Source: an uncultured Pseudomonadota bacterium
GTDB lineage: Bacteria; Pseudomonadota; Alphaproteobacteria; UBA3830
Assembly (NCBI GenBank): GCA_902771535.1
Contig: CACXWU010000008.1
Location: 1-42,802 of the forward strand
Direction of reading: 5' to 3'
Length of the DNA stretch: 42,802 nt
How positions within the stretch are numbered: position 1 is the stretch's first letter; the number at the start of each line of letters is the position of its first letter. Below, piece after piece: positions 42,425-42,802 of the stretch. The notes under the pieces were generated by a model. The model was not told where the DNA came from, made no database searches, and saw only the letters and a list, made by a program, of their open reading frames with translations. A program made the translations under genes and the position numbers.

Positions 42425-42802
42425 ACACAAAGATGCGGAAATTGCCGAGAATGAGAGAAAATGCTGAAGATTTTTCTTTAGATAGATGAATTGAAACAAA
42501 CCATAGAAATCAATCGGCAAACAATAATTGGAACTGTTAGACTGTTAAAATACATAAAGAAGTAATCCAAATCATAAAGAACCCATCAAAGACACAATTT
42601 CAGTCAAAATTTCGGCTCTAGCGATAATTACAAATTCTCAGAAACCAAGTGATAGCAAACCGAGTTTCGAGAAATTAAGCAGGTGATACACCTAAAAAAG
42701 AGCTTATCCAAAACCAAACACCCCCTTCTTAATGGGAAGGGGGCAAAATGGAGTAAGATATAATGAAGAAAAAACTGAACTGATTTTATTAAGCTTGGCA
42801 GT
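42425..42802. other. Right-end region without an intact gene
   Basis: No intact gene of normal size is seen. At 42451 a 12-codon frame (MRENAEDFSLDR, stop) is followed in another frame by DELKQTIEINRQTIIGTV and further residues to a stop at 42565; a 4-base repeat GATAGAT at the junction suggests a frameshifted mini-gene, weakly supported. At 42721-42743 an 8-bp hairpin CCCCCTTC/GAAGGGGG lies before an A-rich stretch; on the minus strand it is followed by T-rich sequence and could terminate a gene beyond the edge. Confidence 0.35.

Noticed and set aside
42681-42693. AGGTG-ATA-CACCT palindrome as an operator
   Set aside because: It is too short and isolated, with no gene next to it, so it is not supported beyond chance.
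1-42802. tRNA genes, insertion sequences or an integrase/att site
   Set aside because: None could be recognised by motif or cloverleaf on reading both strands; a covariance-model search was not possible.

Overview
The window looks like a piece of an AT-rich alphaproteobacterial chromosome, probably from a host-associated (intracellular or symbiotic) lineage. The placement rests on a gene row typical of alphaproteobacteria (DUF2066-like secreted protein, CDP-alcohol phosphatidyltransferase, PerM-type AI-2E transporter, HdaA), a class A RNase P RNA, Kdo synthesis (kdsA), a pal lipoprotein and a phage/GTA-type head gene row. The host-associated lifestyle is inferred from many lineage-specific secreted coiled-coil or repeat proteins, amplified outer membrane proteins and several metabolite transporters. 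Holosporales-like bacteria would fit, but the sequence alone does not prove this.

Layout. 1-1820: tandem outer membrane beta-barrel paralogues on the minus strand; one has lost its normal start, and a further copy probably lies beyond the left edge. 2208-7441: housekeeping row pepA, holC, ndk, a DUF2066-like gene with a 22-T tract in its signal peptide, pgsA-like, perM-like and hdaA; then rnpB (7525-7882). 8044-9701: two secreted proteins of unknown function. 9906-13545: a small 2[4Fe-4S] ferredoxin, secG, kdsA, an FtsB/DivIC-like gene and an MsbA-like ABC exporter. 13603-22339: a large surface-fibre locus. A plus-strand chaperone-usher-subunit operon faces a minus-strand row in which three pilin-like secreted proteins alternate with two secreted MORN-motif proteins. 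22668: pal.

23580-32925: a GTA/HK97-type phage structural cluster with portal, a fused prohead protease/capsid, connector, adaptor, tail-terminator-like gene, several small genes, two tail-hub-like or unknown proteins, a cell-wall hydrolase and a holin-like protein. No terminase, integrase, major tail protein or tape-measure gene is recognisable. A minus-strand DMT-family transporter sits where the middle tail genes would be expected. This looks like a decayed or domesticated particle locus rather than an active prophage.

32943-42802: a NhaD-like antiporter; a secreted coiled-coil protein with five exact-period 33-residue repeats; an APC amino-acid permease; def-fmt-uppP; and a 949-residue protein in which an E2 (SucB-like) acyltransferase is split by about 550-600 residues of charged helix and whose lipoyl domain lacks the lipoylated lysine. 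The last about 470 bases hold a terminator and no intact gene.

The strongest candidates for undescribed biology are the pilin/MORN plus chaperone-usher locus, the E2-coiled-coil chimera, and the reduced phage cluster with its protease-capsid fusion.
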